Positions 34,663 to 46,444 of a stretch of DNA of 61,101 bases are shown one piece after another. Below the pieces are notes generated by a model that saw nothing but the letters and a program-made list of their open reading frames with translations, ran no database searches and had not been told where the DNA came from. Made by a program: the position numbers and the translations under genes. This DNA is from an uncultured Flavobacteriales bacterium (GTDB lineage: Bacteria; Bacteroidota; Bacteroidia; Flavobacteriales_E; Vicingaceae). The stretch covers positions 1 to 61,101 of the forward strand of contig CAJQLW010000058.1 of NCBI GenBank assembly GCA_905479325.1, written 5' to 3'. The stretch's first letter is position 1; every line of letters begins with the position of its first letter.

Positions 34663-35565
34663 TCAATTTGCCCGAGGATGAAACTGAGAAATAGCCTCAC
34701 TCAAATATTGACGGTCTAAGTGTGTGTAAATCTCGGTTGTAGTAATTGATTTGTGCCCAAGCATTTCTTGAATTACACGCAAATCTGCTCCACCATCTAT
34801 AAGGTGTGTTGCAAAAGAATGCCTAAAAGTATGCGGACTAACTACTTTCGTAATACCAGCCTTATCACACAGGCGCCTTATAATTGTAAAAATCATGACT
34901 CGAGTTAAACCTGTTCCCCTATTATTCAGAAATACAACATCTTCAGCATCTTTCGTTACCAACTGATGATTTCTGCGGTGCTCAAAATAATACCGAATAA
35001 ACTTACTTGCAGATGAGCTAATCGGAACAATGCGCTCTTTATTTCCCTTTCCCGTTACTCGAATAAAACCGTCTTCCAACAGTAAACACGAAATTTTAAG
35101 GTTGATTAATTCCGAGACTCTTAATCCACAACCGTACAATGTTTCTATAATAGCTCGATTTCTCTCTCCTTCTTTAGTACTCAAATCGATTGCTCCAATA
35201 ATGGCATCAATCTCTTCTATTGAAAGCACTTCCGGCAGTTTCGTTCCTAACTTAGGCCCTTCCACCAACAATGTTGGATTCTCCGTTACTACATCCTCCA
35301 TCAATAAATAGGAAAAAAAAGCCTTAATTCCGGATAGAATTCTGGCCTGTGAACGAGCCCCAACGTCTATGTCGAACAGCCATGCCATAAAATCTTGAAT
35401 CTCTCTAGCCTCAATGTCTTGTGGTTTTTTGTCTATTCCTTGTAATTCTAAGAATTGAACAAACTTGGCAAAATCCCTTAAATAAGCATCTATAGAATTT
35501 GCACTCAATGATTTTTCTAATTTCAAATAGCTTTCAAATCCTTTCTTGTAGTTCAACAACTTCAT
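34663..35565 (-). CDS. xerD: Tyrosine recombinase XerD (chromosome dimer resolution)
   Basis: 300 residues from the ATG at 35565, the usual XerD length; the longer frame upstream overlaps aroQ. The N-terminal SAM-like domain (~1-85) is followed by the catalytic domain with all active-site residues: Arg149 (GCGLRVSEL), His245 and Arg248 (HTFRHSFATHL), His271 (LGHKS) and Tyr280 (EIYTHLD). It resolves chromosome dimers at dif with a partner XerC or acts alone as XerA. Its neighbour aroQ is divergent, with only 29 nt between start codons. Confidence 0.93.
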   Translation of the reverse strand: MKLLNYKKGFESYLKLEKSLSANSIDAYLRDFAKFVQFLELQGIDKKPQDIEAREIQDFMAWLFDIDVGARSQARILSGIKAFFSYLLMEDVVTENPTLLVEGPKLGTKLPEVLSIEEIDAIIGAIDLSTKEGERNRAIIETLYGCGLRVSELINLKISCLLLEDGFIRVTGKGNKERIVPISSSASKFIRYYFEHRRNHQLVTKDAEDVVFLNNRGTGLTRVMIFTIIRRLCDKAGITKVVSPHTFRHSFATHLIDGGADLRVIQEMLGHKSITTTEIYTHLDRQYLSEAISQFHPRAN

Positions 35566-35570
35566 CAATG

Positions 35571-35578
35571 CAAATGTA
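35571..35578 (-). promoter_or_regulatory. -7 box of xerD
   Basis: TACATTTG on the minus strand, an exact TAnnTTTG match, ends 5 nt before the xerD ATG. It abuts the aroQ -7 box. Confidence 0.5.
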
Positions 35579-35586
35579 TAACTTTG
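35579..35586 (+). promoter_or_regulatory. -7 box of aroQ
   Basis: TAACTTTG, an exact TAnnTTTG match, ends 8 nt before the aroQ ATG. No -33 TTG at 19-21 nt was found, since that region is xerD coding sequence. Confidence 0.5.
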
Positions 35587-35594
35587 ATGGTGTA

Positions 35595-36023
35595 ATGGAA
35601 AAGCTAGAAATTGCAATTATCAACGGGCCTAACCTGAACTTATTGGGTAAAAGAGAACCTGAAATATACGGGAGTAAATCATTCGAGCAGTACTTAAAAG
35701 AATTGAAATTACAATATCCCAACGTTACCATTTACTATTTTCAATCAAACATTGAGGGCGAACTAATTGATCAAATTCAAAAGGTTGGGTTTGAAAACAA
35801 AGCAATAATTTTAAACGCCGGGGGTTATACTCACACCTCTGTTGCCATTGCCGATGCGGTGGCAGCAATTCCTGCCAAGGTTATTGAAGTTCACATTTCT
35901 CAGCCTGCGGCCCGAGAACAGCAAAGGCATACCTCGTTGCTTTCAAAGTATGCACATGGAAGCATTTCGGGATTAGGACTTTACTCATACAAAGCAGCAA
36001 TAGATTATTTACTACAAAATTAA
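35595..36023 (+). CDS. aroQ: Type II 3-dehydroquinate dehydratase
   Basis: 142 residues from the ATG at 35595; upstream codons in the frame overlap xerD. It removes water from 3-dehydroquinate to give 3-dehydroshikimate in the shikimate pathway; the family forms a dodecamer. Conserved parts are INGPNLNLLGKREPEIYG (catalytic Tyr25), YFQSNIEGELI, NAGGYTHTSVAIADA and EVHIS (His near 101), with the Arg-rich lid at AAREQQRH. Other aro genes are not in the window. The next gene starts 11 nt later. Confidence 0.95.
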   Translation: MEKLEIAIINGPNLNLLGKREPEIYGSKSFEQYLKELKLQYPNVTIYYFQSNIEGELIDQIQKVGFENKAIILNAGGYTHTSVAIADAVAAIPAKVIEVHISQPAAREQQRHTSLLSKYAHGSISGLGLYSYKAAIDYLLQN

Positions 36024-36034
36024 AGTCAAGGAAA

Positions 36035-36562
36035 ATTAAACTACTATTCATAACCTTATTCCTTTCTTACTTTTCATTTAGCGCTCAAGTAGGAGATCCG
36101 TTTCCTGTTATTGATGTGTTAGACTTAAACGATGAAGCACTAACTATTCCTAACGATATAAAAGGCAAGTTTAGTTTGATTGATGTTGCTTTTTCTGAGG
36201 ACGCACAAGAAGATTTATACAGTTGGAGTCAACCCGTATTTAGTGAGTTTATGGACGACAATAACTTGTCTAGCTTAGTTTACGACCCGCATGTGCATTT
36301 AATTTTAATGTTTACAGGTGTAAATCAAGTAGCTTATAACAAAGCGAAAGAACAAATTATTGCAGGCACAGACGAAAGCTTGAAAGACAACATCGTTTTA
36401 TTTAAAGGTGCAATGGAAGACTACAGAAAAACACTAAAAATGAAGGATCGGAAGAAGCCCTACTTTTTTGTTTTGAATAAATCGGGTAAAATAATATATG
36501 TCGCCTCAGGCAGATATTCTGCTCAAGTATTGAAAGAAGTTGGCGAATTAATAGAAGATTAA
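36035..36562 (+). CDS. Secreted thioredoxin-fold-like protein, probable ATT start
   Basis: 175 residues if translation starts at ATT 36035. The reason for this start is that residues 1-~17 form a clean signal peptide (IKLLFITLFLSYFSFSAQ), while no ATG, GTG or TTG lies in frame between 35942 and 36115. AAGGA stands 2 nt before the ATT. The first ordinary codon (GTG 36116) would delete the signal peptide and the VGDPFPVID strand. The mature part begins like AhpC/TlpA-type thioredoxin-fold proteins (VGDPFP...KGKFSLIDVAFS), lacks a CxxC, and so is probably not a redox enzyme. RidA begins 1 nt after its stop. Confidence 0.65.
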   Translation: MKLLFITLFLSYFSFSAQVGDPFPVIDVLDLNDEALTIPNDIKGKFSLIDVAFSEDAQEDLYSWSQPVFSEFMDDNNLSSLVYDPHVHLILMFTGVNQVAYNKAKEQIIAGTDESLKDNIVLFKGAMEDYRKTLKMKDRKKPYFFVLNKSGKIIYVASGRYSAQVLKEVGELIED

Positions 36563-36563
36563 G

Positions 36564-36947
36564 ATGAAAAAAATTATACAAACGGACAAAGCTCCGGCTC
36601 CAATTGGACCGTATTCTCAAGCAGTTTTAATAGGTGATACTTTATATACTTCGGGTCAAATCGCTTTAGATGCGGAAAGCGGGGAGTTGATCATTTCAAC
36701 TATTGCTGAAGAAACACATAAAGTAATGACCAACATGAAAGCGGTACTCAACGCAGCAGGTATGAACTTTGAAAATGTAGTTAAATCGTCAATATTTCTT
36801 TCATCGATGCAAAATTTTCAAGCAGTAAACGAGGTGTATGCCACTTACTTTAACGAAAGTGAGGCTCCTGCAAGAGAAACAGTAGAAGTTTCTGAGCTAC
36901 CCAAAAAGGTAAATGTTGAGATTTCTATGATTGCGGTGAAATATTAA
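36564..36947 (+). CDS. RidA family reactive intermediate/imine deaminase
   Basis: 127 residues, full length. It hydrolyses reactive enamines and imines (such as 2-aminoacrylate) formed by PLP enzymes. The signature is complete: TDKAPAPIGPYSQAVLIGD near the N-terminus, TSGQIALD, and PARETVEVSELPKKVNVEISMIAVK with the carboxylate-binding Arg104. It follows the thioredoxin-like gene by 1 nt. Its stop shares a TTAA with the convergent BamA-like gene. Confidence 0.94.
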   Translation: MKKIIQTDKAPAPIGPYSQAVLIGDTLYTSGQIALDAESGELIISTIAEETHKVMTNMKAVLNAAGMNFENVVKSSIFLSSMQNFQAVNEVYATYFNESEAPARETVEVSELPKKVNVEISMIAVKY

Positions 36948-38026
36948 AAGGCTTCACCTATCGTTAGATAAAAACCGGAACTCCCGCTCTCACCGATTCC
37001 ATAATCTAACCTTAAGTTTATTTTTTCATCTTGGCTAAGTCTATACCTAAGGCCAACACCTCCACTTGGTTTTACATTTTGAACCTCAAAATTTTCAATA
37101 TTTTTTGACACCACTCCACAAGCGGCAAAAGCCACAAAACCAAAGTTCCAGAATAATTCTCGTCTAAACTCAGTTTGTGCCATTAGCATATTTCGATCCC
37201 GAAAACGACCCTCAAAATAACCTCTCATTCTTCTTGTACCGCCAATAAGAGCCAACTCATTAAATGGAACTGTTCCTAAGGTTGCAACACCATAAAGGTT
37301 AACAGCTACTACATTTTTGTTTTTACCAAGATATTTCACATAATCGGCAGAAAAGTGAGTAAACTCAAAGTCACTGCCAAAAACATTTAAATTCGGTAGT
37401 GCAACAAACTCAAAATACGTACCTGAACTTGGGTAATTATAGTCGTTTCTTGAGTCGATGAGTGAGATAAGCCCAAGGCTTGATATTGTGCCTCCATTTG
37501 AACCAACAATGTTATTATTCTCTAACAACCCGCCTTCCTTGGTTTTTGTAATATCATATTCATCAAACCAATACCGAAAGCCAACGTACCATTTTGGTTT
37601 TGCTAACTTCATTACGTTTAACCTAATTCTCGGAAATGTAACGTTGTACAACTCTTCATTGGCTGCTTGTAAATTACTTCCTACGCCAAAAAAAAGATAA
37701 CTATACTTGTAATAACCTAACTCTCCAAAGCTGAATATTTTTTCATTTTTTGCATACAGTTGAAAAGGCAAGTAGAATAAAATTTGATTTCTTTGAGTGT
37801 AGGCAGCACCAAATTGAAACTGAGAAACTCTAGATTCTTTGGCCTCACCTTTAAACCGAAATGAAAACAACGATACAGCACCAAAGCCCCAATCGGTTTC
37901 TGGCGAAAAGAAAACAACAGGAAGTGGATAAGCCTTGAACTTAGTTTTTACCGAATCACTTTGATTTTGCCCAAATGATATTGTAGTCGTGTGAAAAAAA
38001 AGTAAGAATATAACCAGCCGCCTCAT
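36944..38026 (-). CDS. BamA/TamA-type outer-membrane barrel protein
   Basis: 360 residues: signal peptide (1-~20, ending SFGQ) and a C-terminal Omp85-type barrel with no POTRA domains visible. Features of the barrel are FSPETDWGFGAVSLFSF near the start, a GGTRRMRGYFEGRFRDRNM block with the R-x-R-G-Y motif, and a Gly-rich close (GGVGLRYRL). It is too short for BamA, so it is more likely a surface-antigen-type Omp85 paralog. Substrate and role are unknown. It lies 19 nt downstream of the ubiD-like gene in the same direction, probably co-transcribed. Confidence 0.85.
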   Translation of the reverse strand: MRRLVIFLLFFHTTTISFGQNQSDSVKTKFKAYPLPVVFFSPETDWGFGAVSLFSFRFKGEAKESRVSQFQFGAAYTQRNQILFYLPFQLYAKNEKIFSFGELGYYKYSYLFFGVGSNLQAANEELYNVTFPRIRLNVMKLAKPKWYVGFRYWFDEYDITKTKEGGLLENNNIVGSNGGTISSLGLISLIDSRNDYNYPSSGTYFEFVALPNLNVFGSDFEFTHFSADYVKYLGKNKNVVAVNLYGVATLGTVPFNELALIGGTRRMRGYFEGRFRDRNMLMAQTEFRRELFWNFGFVAFAACGVVSKNIENFEVQNVKPSGGVGLRYRLSQDEKINLRLDYGIGESGSSGFYLTIGEAF

Positions 38027-38045
38027 GAGCTAGAAAATTATACTT

Positions 38046-39884
38046 TTATATGATGCCGTGAAGCGGTCCTCCTGTCGCCCCCATTGCATCTACAGTTTTT
38101 TCCACTTCGGCATCTAATTCTAAATATGGAGCATTATGCGGTTTCATGCGGCAATCAATAATCAATGAACTTTTGCAGCCCCAATGTTTAAACTCTACAA
38201 ATGAATCCACTCCATATATATCATGAGAAGGGTTAGCTCTGGTAAACGCACTCCATATTAAATTTGAAAAAGACTTGGCAATGAAATCAGCATCGTCACA
38301 AATCAGTAGCAGAGGAAATGCAGTGAGTTGACCTTGTTGAGTTTTTAGTTTATTGATTAACTCTTCAATCAATAACTTTTCTGATTCATAATTGCCGAAC
38401 GGTGGCAATTCGATGGCTAAAGTCCCATTAAAGCCACATTTTAACGAACGAACAAAACTTGGTAAATCAAGAGAAGGAGCTTCTGTGCCGAGCACTCGTT
38501 TGGGCTTGCCCACAGCTGCAATCACTACTTTCGAGCCACCATTTAGCTCTTCCGAACTATAATCTAGAGTATCTATTGTGGTTTTCGTTTGAAAATGCAA
38601 ATCTCTTTTCCAGTCTACTCGCTCAAGCATGTGCTTAAAAAATCCTTCTTTATCGTGTAAAGTTAGTTGTGGCGCGTCTTCCTTGGCAGAAATGAAAAGG
38701 AATTTTGCTAAAGACATTTGCCCAAATCCTAAAATATGATTGGCAATGGTTAATAATTCTGCAGGCTGTTTTGTCTCTAAATAAGGAGTATATCGTTCAC
38801 TCCCTATGGCGAATAACAAAGGGTGAACCCCTGCCTCATCCACAGCATTTACTTCGTGTAATCCAGGAATCTCCTTTGGAATGATAGAGCCGGTAATTTC
38901 ATGAATTAGATCACCGAAACTGGTATCTTCTTGTGGCGGTCTTCCTACCACTGTAAAAGGCCAAATTGCTCCATTTCTGTGGTAAACTTGGTCAACTTTC
39001 ATTAATGGGAAATCATGCATTAAACTATAATATCCTAAATGATCTCCAAACGGTCCTTCAGGCTTATTTTCTTTTGGATAAACCTTACCTGTGATCACAA
39101 AATCAGCATCTGAAGATAAGGTATGTTCTCCTCGTTTGGTATATCTAAATCTTCTTCCACCTAGGGCTCCCGAAAATGTTAACTCAGACAAACCTTCAGG
39201 CAAAGGCATTACTGCCCCGAAAGAATGAGATGGCGGACCACCTACAAAAATTGACACGTTTAATGGTTTTCCTAATGCATTGGCTTTAGTTTGGTGAACA
39301 CCAATGCCTCTGTGTATTTGATAATGTAGTCCAATTTCTTTATTAGGAATGAAATCATTTCCTGTTAACTGAATTCGATACATTCCTAAGTTAGAATTCA
39401 TCACTCCCGGTTTGTCAGCATCTTCCGTATAAACAATTGGAAGCGTTACATATGCCCCTCCGTCCATAGGCCAATGCTTGATTAATGGTAGTTGGTCAAT
39501 TTGAGTTAAATTTTGAGTAATGGGAGAACCAAACCTAGATTTTAATGGGAGAGCTTTTAACGCCGCAAAGGGAACCCCTGCATATTTTAAAGGATTCTTT
39601 AAAGCAATAGAGGGGTCCCCTTTTAGTTGAACCATCTTTTTTACAGACTCCAATGTATCCCTAAATATAAATCGGCTTCGTTCAAGTGTTCCAAATAAAT
39701 TAGAAACAGCAGGGAATTTAGAGCCCTTTACATTTTCATATAATATTGCAGGCCCTTTCGCCTCGTGCACCCTTAAATGGATAGATGCCATTTGCAAATT
39801 CGGATCAACTTCTTGTTTAATACGAATCAGGTGACCATTTTTCTCCAAATCAGCTACACAGGCAGCCATACTCTTATATCCCAT
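38046..39884 (-). CDS. UbiD-family decarboxylase
   Basis: 612 residues, the standard length of the UbiD/menaquinone-pathway decarboxylases that use prenylated FMN. Recognisable family parts are SNLFGTLERSRFI, the NSNLGMYRIQLTGND region, PEGPFGDHLGYYS near residue 275 (the GPFGE-type motif) and the C-terminal ending GATGGPLHGII. Substrates in relatives are aromatic or alpha,beta-unsaturated acids, and quinone biosynthesis is a common role. No ubiX-like flavin prenyltransferase is visible here. A strong terminator lies upstream, between it and gltA. Confidence 0.9.
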   Translation of the reverse strand: MGYKSMAACVADLEKNGHLIRIKQEVDPNLQMASIHLRVHEAKGPAILYENVKGSKFPAVSNLFGTLERSRFIFRDTLESVKKMVQLKGDPSIALKNPLKYAGVPFAALKALPLKSRFGSPITQNLTQIDQLPLIKHWPMDGGAYVTLPIVYTEDADKPGVMNSNLGMYRIQLTGNDFIPNKEIGLHYQIHRGIGVHQTKANALGKPLNVSIFVGGPPSHSFGAVMPLPEGLSELTFSGALGGRRFRYTKRGEHTLSSDADFVITGKVYPKENKPEGPFGDHLGYYSLMHDFPLMKVDQVYHRNGAIWPFTVVGRPPQEDTSFGDLIHEITGSIIPKEIPGLHEVNAVDEAGVHPLLFAIGSERYTPYLETKQPAELLTIANHILGFGQMSLAKFLFISAKEDAPQLTLHDKEGFFKHMLERVDWKRDLHFQTKTTIDTLDYSSEELNGGSKVVIAAVGKPKRVLGTEAPSLDLPSFVRSLKCGFNGTLAIELPPFGNYESEKLLIEELINKLKTQQGQLTAFPLLLICDDADFIAKSFSNLIWSAFTRANPSHDIYGVDSFVEFKHWGCKSSLIIDCRMKPHNAPYLELDAEVEKTVDAMGATGGPLHGII

Positions 39885-39933
39885 TTTTGCTACTCAATTT
39901 TTACTATAACAACCGATTTAGATTTTTGATTAC

Positions 39934-39967
39934 AAAAAAAAGGCAGCTTTAAAGCTGCCTTTTTTTT
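39934..39967 (-). terminator. Terminator of gltA
   Basis: A perfect palindrome of AAAAAAAGGCAGC and its complement around TTTAAA, immediately at the gltA stop codon. It may also work in the plus direction. Confidence 0.88.
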
Positions 39968-41252
39968 ATCTTGCTGAAACAGGTTTAAAGTCTCTAGCAT
40001 TGTTGCCAGTGTAGACTTGTCTTGGTCTGCCGATCGGCTCCTTGTTTTCTCTCATTTCTTTCCACTGAGCAATCCAACCAGGTAGTCTTCCCATGGTAAA
40101 CATTACTGTGAACATTGAAGTTGGTATTCCAATAGCTCTGTAAATAATTCCTGAATAGAAGTCTACGTTTGGGTATAATTTTCTGTCTACGAAATAAGGA
40201 TCTTTCAATGCAATTTCTTCTAATCCTTTCGCTATTTCTAGAATTGGATCATTCACGCCTAGTTTCTTTAACACGTCATCAGCCGCTTTCTTGATAATGG
40301 TTGCTCTTGGATCAAAATTCTTGTATACTCTATGCCCAAAACCCATCAATCTAAAAGGATCGTCTTTATCTTTCGCTTTGTCCATGTATTTCTTAACATC
40401 TCCACCGTCGGCTTTTATGCCTTCCAACATTTCAATTACTGCTTGGTTAGCGCCTCCGTGTAAAGGACCCCATAGAGCAGAGATTCCTGCTGCAATTGAA
40501 GCATACAAACTAGCATGTGATGAACCTACAATTCTTACAGTAGATGTAGAACAGTTTTGCTCATGATCCGCATGAAGGATTAATAACTTGTCCAGAGCAT
40601 TGGCAATAACAGGATCTACTTCATATTTCGCAGATGGAACTGAGAACATCATTTTTAAGAAGTTCGAACAGTAATCCAATGAGTTATCAGGATAATTCGC
40701 GGGATGTCCTATTTCGTTTTTGAAAGCCCAAGCTGCCATTGTCGGTAACTTTGCCAACAACCTTTTAATGCTCAAATCTACCTCTGCTGAAGATCTATTA
40801 GGATCTAATGACTCAGGGTAAAATGCAGTTAATGAAGAAACCAAAGAAGACAAAACTCCCATTGGGTGAGAATTAGAAGGAAATCCTTCTAAAATATTCT
40901 TGATGTCTTCATGAATTAAGGTATGGTGTGTAATTTCTTTTTGAAAGTTAACTAACTCTGCTTCATTTGGTAACTCGCCATAAATTAACAAGTGTGACAC
41001 TTCAAGGAAAGATGCTTTTTCAGCTAGATCTTCAATAGAATATCCACGGTATCTTAATATCCCTTTTTCCCCGTCCAAAAATGTTATAGCACTGGAGGTC
41101 GAACCTGTGTTTTTATAACCTGGATCTATTGTAATATATCCTGTGCTCCCTCTTAATGAACTAATATCGATTGCTTTTTCGTTTTCAGTTCCTGTTACAA
41201 TTGGTAATTCAATTGTTTTCCCGTCGATAATTAATTGTGCTTTTTCTGACAT
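39966..41252 (-). CDS. gltA: Citrate synthase
   Basis: 428 residues. It condenses acetyl-CoA and oxaloacetate in the TCA cycle. Catalytic segments are GPLHGGANQAV (His), GFGHRVYKN (His) and YPNVDFYSG (Asp), in the order of hexameric type II citrate synthases. The N-terminal ~40 residues match the long proteobacterial-type form. A promoter lies between it and eno, so it can be transcribed apart from carA-eno. Confidence 0.97.
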   Translation of the reverse strand: MSEKAQLIIDGKTIELPIVTGTENEKAIDISSLRGSTGYITIDPGYKNTGSTSSAITFLDGEKGILRYRGYSIEDLAEKASFLEVSHLLIYGELPNEAELVNFQKEITHHTLIHEDIKNILEGFPSNSHPMGVLSSLVSSLTAFYPESLDPNRSSAEVDLSIKRLLAKLPTMAAWAFKNEIGHPANYPDNSLDYCSNFLKMMFSVPSAKYEVDPVIANALDKLLILHADHEQNCSTSTVRIVGSSHASLYASIAAGISALWGPLHGGANQAVIEMLEGIKADGGDVKKYMDKAKDKDDPFRLMGFGHRVYKNFDPRATIIKKAADDVLKKLGVNDPILEIAKGLEEIALKDPYFVDRKLYPNVDFYSGIIYRAIGIPTSMFTVMFTMGRLPGWIAQWKEMRENKEPIGRPRQVYTGNNARDFKPVSAR

Positions 41253-41330
41253 TTCTCCTACTGTGTTTAGTTTAACTTGTTAACATAAGACAGTAAAAAA
41301 TGTTGTTCTATTTTTACTTTTTATGAATTG

Positions 41331-41361
41331 CAAAAATACTCAAGAGCTCTCTGCTTTACAA
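41331..41361 (-). promoter_or_regulatory. Promoter of gltA
   Basis: On the minus strand, TTG (41359-41361), a 20-nt spacer and TATTTTTG (41331-41338), an exact -7 match. It lies in the 120-nt eno-gltA spacer, leaving a 5' UTR of about 75 nt. This and the 32513 promoter are the best complete promoters seen. Confidence 0.65.
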
Positions 41362-41372
41362 GACAATAAATA

Positions 41373-43773
<2,401 letters not shown>

Positions 43774-43807
43774 TATGTGTTGAGCTTTATGTATTAAAGT
43801 TTAAATC

Positions 43808-43843
43808 AAAAAAAAGGATAAAACCTATAGCTTTATCCTTTTT
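43808..43843 (-). terminator. Terminator after rplQ (end of ribosomal super-operon)
   Basis: AAAAAGGATAAA / TTTATCCTTTTT stem with a 9-nt loop and, on the minus strand, a long T run. It closes the array that begins upstream of rpsG. Confidence 0.85.
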
Positions 43844-43873
43844 CAATATAATTTATCAACGTAAAATTAACTT

Positions 43874-44383
43874 TTAATCTTTAGCGCCTTCTTTTGATTC
43901 ATTTCCTTCTGAAGCATCAGATTTAACCTCTTCTGCTGCTGTTTCAACACTCGCAGTAGCTTTACCTGAACCTCTTCTGCTTCTAGCTTTCTTTTTCGTA
44001 TCTTTCTTTTCAGAACCATAAATCTCGTTGAAGTCAACCAACTCAATCATACACATTTCAGCGTTATCACCCATTCTGTTTCCAGTCTTGATTATTCTGG
44101 TGTATCCTCCCGGTCTACTGGCTACAGCAGGAGCTACGTCTCTAAATAGCTCTGATACGATGTATTTATTATTTAAGTAACTAAATACAACTCTTCTTGA
44201 GTGTGTAGAGTCATTTTTTGACTTTGTAATCAAAGGCTCTACAAAAACTCTTAAAGCTTTTGCTTTCGCAACTGTTGTGTTAATTCGTTTGTGTTGAATT
44301 AATGAACAAGCCATGTTTGAAAGCATTGCTTTTCTATGAGATCTTGTTCTACCTAAGTGGTTAAATTTCTTTCCGTGTCGCAT
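43874..44383 (-). CDS. rplQ: 50S ribosomal protein L17 with acidic/basic C-terminal extension
   Basis: 169 residues. The L17 core [21 protein letters not shown]...[27 protein letters not shown] occupies ~1-120. It is followed by a low-complexity Lys/Arg then Glu/Ser/Ala tail of about 45 residues not present in E. coli L17; such tails occur in other Bacteroidota. It is the last gene of the alpha operon, 5 nt after rpoA, just before a terminator. Confidence 0.96.
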   Translation of the reverse strand: MRHGKKFNHLGRTRSHRKAMLSNMACSLIQHKRINTTVAKAKALRVFVEPLITKSKNDSTHSRRVVFSYLNNKYIVSELFRDVAPAVASRPGGYTRIIKTGNRMGDNAEMCMIELVDFNEIYGSEKKDTKKKARSRRGSGKATASVETAAEEVKSDASEGNESKEGAKD

Positions 44384-44388
44384 AATTC

Positions 44389-45381
44389 TTAATCCTTATC
44401 CAGTTTGTACTTCGCAACGTTCATTCCGAAAGTCAAGTTTTTGTTTTCAACTAATTCATCTAATTCAGTTAATGACTTTTTACCAAAGTTTCTGAATTTC
44501 AACAAATCAGATTTATTAAATTGTACTAACTCACCTAAAGTGTCTACGTCAGCAGCTTTTAAACAATTTAAGGCTCTAACTGATAAATCCATATCAATTA
44601 AACGAGTCTTCAATAATTGTCTCATGTGCAATGAATCCTCATCGAATTCCTCAACAGCTGATTTAACTTCAGTTTCAAGAGCAATCTTCTCATCAGAAAA
44701 CAACATAAAATGTTGAATTAAAATAGTAGCTGCTTCTTTCAACGCTTCTTTCGGGTGAATTGAACCATCAGACTCGATGTCTAATACCAACTTTTCATAG
44801 TCAGTTCTTTCTTCAACTCTATAGTTCTCGATGCTGTAATTTACATTTTTTATAGGAGTAAAGATAGAATCTATTGGAATAAATCCTACTACAGCGTCTT
44901 CTACGTCATTCTCTTCAGATGGCACATAACCTCTACCCTTTTCAACAGTTAACTCCATTTGGATTTTAACTGAACGCTCCATGTTACATATTACATGGCC
45001 AGGGTTTAAAACTTGGAAAGCAGAAGTAAACTTACCTATATCACCGGCAGTCAATTTATCTTGACCTAAAATAGAAATATTTACTTTTTCTGAATTTGTA
45101 CCCTCAATTTGTTGTTTGAAACGAACTTGTTTTAGGTTTAAGATCATAGAAGTTACGTCTTCTACGACACCATCTATCGTTGAAAATTCATGATCTACAT
45201 TCTCAATCTTGATTCCAGTTATAGCATATCCCTCAAGTGATGAAAGTAAAATTCTTCTAATAGCATTACCAATTGTAATGCCATAACCTGGTTCAAGTGG
45301 TCTGAATTCGAATTTACCATGTTGGTCATTCGATTCAATCATTATTACCTTGTCAGGCCTTTGAAAATCTAAAATTGCCAT
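44389..45381 (-). CDS. rpoA: DNA-directed RNA polymerase alpha subunit
   Basis: 330 residues. The N-terminal dimerisation domain (about 1-230) includes [23 protein letters not shown], and the C-terminal DNA/regulator-binding domain (about 250-325) includes [18 protein letters not shown] and [15 protein letters not shown]. It assembles RNA polymerase. Gene order rpsD-rpoA-rplQ is the usual alpha operon. Confidence 0.98.
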   Translation of the reverse strand: MAILDFQRPDKVIMIESNDQHGKFEFRPLEPGYGITIGNAIRRILLSSLEGYAITGIKIENVDHEFSTIDGVVEDVTSMILNLKQVRFKQQIEGTNSEKVNISILGQDKLTAGDIGKFTSAFQVLNPGHVICNMERSVKIQMELTVEKGRGYVPSEENDVEDAVVGFIPIDSIFTPIKNVNYSIENYRVEERTDYEKLVLDIESDGSIHPKEALKEAATILIQHFMLFSDEKIALETEVKSAVEEFDEDSLHMRQLLKTRLIDMDLSVRALNCLKAADVDTLGELVQFNKSDLLKFRNFGKKSLTELDELVENKNLTFGMNVAKYKLDKD

Positions 45382-45403
45382 ATATTATTTTTTTAGAATG
45401 TTA

Positions 45404-46009
45404 TTACTTAGAGTAAAGTTCTACAATTAACTGCTCCTTGATGTTCTCATTAATTTGAGCTCTTTCTGGTGCGTTAACGAACCTACCTTTCATCTCTTGA
45501 GAATTCCACTCTAACCAATCATGCTGCTCTCTTCTGTTAGCTAATGATTCGTTTATGGCTTCTAAAGATTTAGATCTCTCTCTAACTTCTATTACGTCTC
45601 CTTCTTTACATGAGTATGATGGGATATTCATAATTGTTCCATTTACCATGAAATGCTTATGACCTACCATTTGACGAGCACCGCTTCTTGTTGAAGCTAA
45701 CCCTAATCTGTAAACTACATTATCAAGTCTAGACTCACAAAGTTTTAGCAAGTTTTCACCTGTAATACCTTTCGTTCTAGAAGCCTCTTTAAATAAATTA
45801 GAAAACTGCTTTTCTAAAATACCATACGTGTACTTAGCCTTTTGCTTCTCCATTAACTGGACAGCATATTCAGACTGCTTACCTCTCCTTTTATTAGGTC
45901 CATGTTGACCAGGAGGATAATTCTTTTTTTCTAAAGCTCTATCAGGTCCAAAGATTGGCTCTTTAAACTTTCTTGCGATTTTTGATTTAGGGCCTCTATA
46001 TCTTGCCAT
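45404..46009 (-). CDS. rpsD: 30S ribosomal protein S4
   Basis: 201 residues. It initiates 30S body assembly and in many bacteria represses the alpha operon. The start [21 protein letters not shown] is typical. The S4 RNA-binding domain is at ~95-160 ([23 protein letters not shown]). It has no N-terminal zinc cysteines, so it is the zinc-free form. Confidence 0.98.
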   Translation of the reverse strand: MARYRGPKSKIARKFKEPIFGPDRALEKKNYPPGQHGPNKRRGKQSEYAVQLMEKQKAKYTYGILEKQFSNLFKEASRTKGITGENLLKLCESRLDNVVYRLGLASTRSGARQMVGHKHFMVNGTIMNIPSYSCKEGDVIEVRERSKSLEAINESLANRREQHDWLEWNSQEMKGRFVNAPERAQINENIKEQLIVELYSK

Positions 46010-46034
46010 TGTTCTTCTGTTTTATGCTTTACAA

Positions 46035-46421
46035 TTAAACTCTTCTTCTCTTTGGAGGACGACATCCATTATGAGGAATCGGAGTAATATCAATAATCTC
46101 TGTAACTTCAACACCGTTGTTATGTATCGTTCTGATTGCAGACTCTCTTCCTGCGCCCGGACCTTTAACATAAACCTTAACTCGTCTTAAACCTAAATCA
46201 TGCGCTTCTTTTGTACACTCTTCAGCAGCTAATTGCGCAGCATAAGGAGTGTTCTTTTTTGAACCCTTAAATCCCATCTTTCCAGCAGATGCCCAAGAAA
46301 TTACTTGACCATTCTTATTGGTTAAAGAGATAATGATGTTGTTAAACGATGCATGAATGTGAGCCTCACCAATTGATTCAACTTTTACATTCTTTTTCTT
46401 TTTCTGTGTAGATTTTGCCAT
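46035..46421 (-). CDS. rpsK: 30S ribosomal protein S11
   Basis: 128 residues, full length. It contacts the 3' domain of 16S rRNA at the platform. Conserved core: [21 protein letters not shown], the [11 protein letters not shown] segment and the C-terminal [15 protein letters not shown]. It stands between rpsM and rpsD as in other alpha operons. Confidence 0.98.
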   Translation of the reverse strand: MAKSTQKKKKNVKVESIGEAHIHASFNNIIISLTNKNGQVISWASAGKMGFKGSKKNTPYAAQLAAEECTKEAHDLGLRRVKVYVKGPGAGRESAIRTIHNNGVEVTEIIDITPIPHNGCRPPKRRRV

Positions 46422-46444
46422 CTTGTAAAACGTTATTCGCTTAT

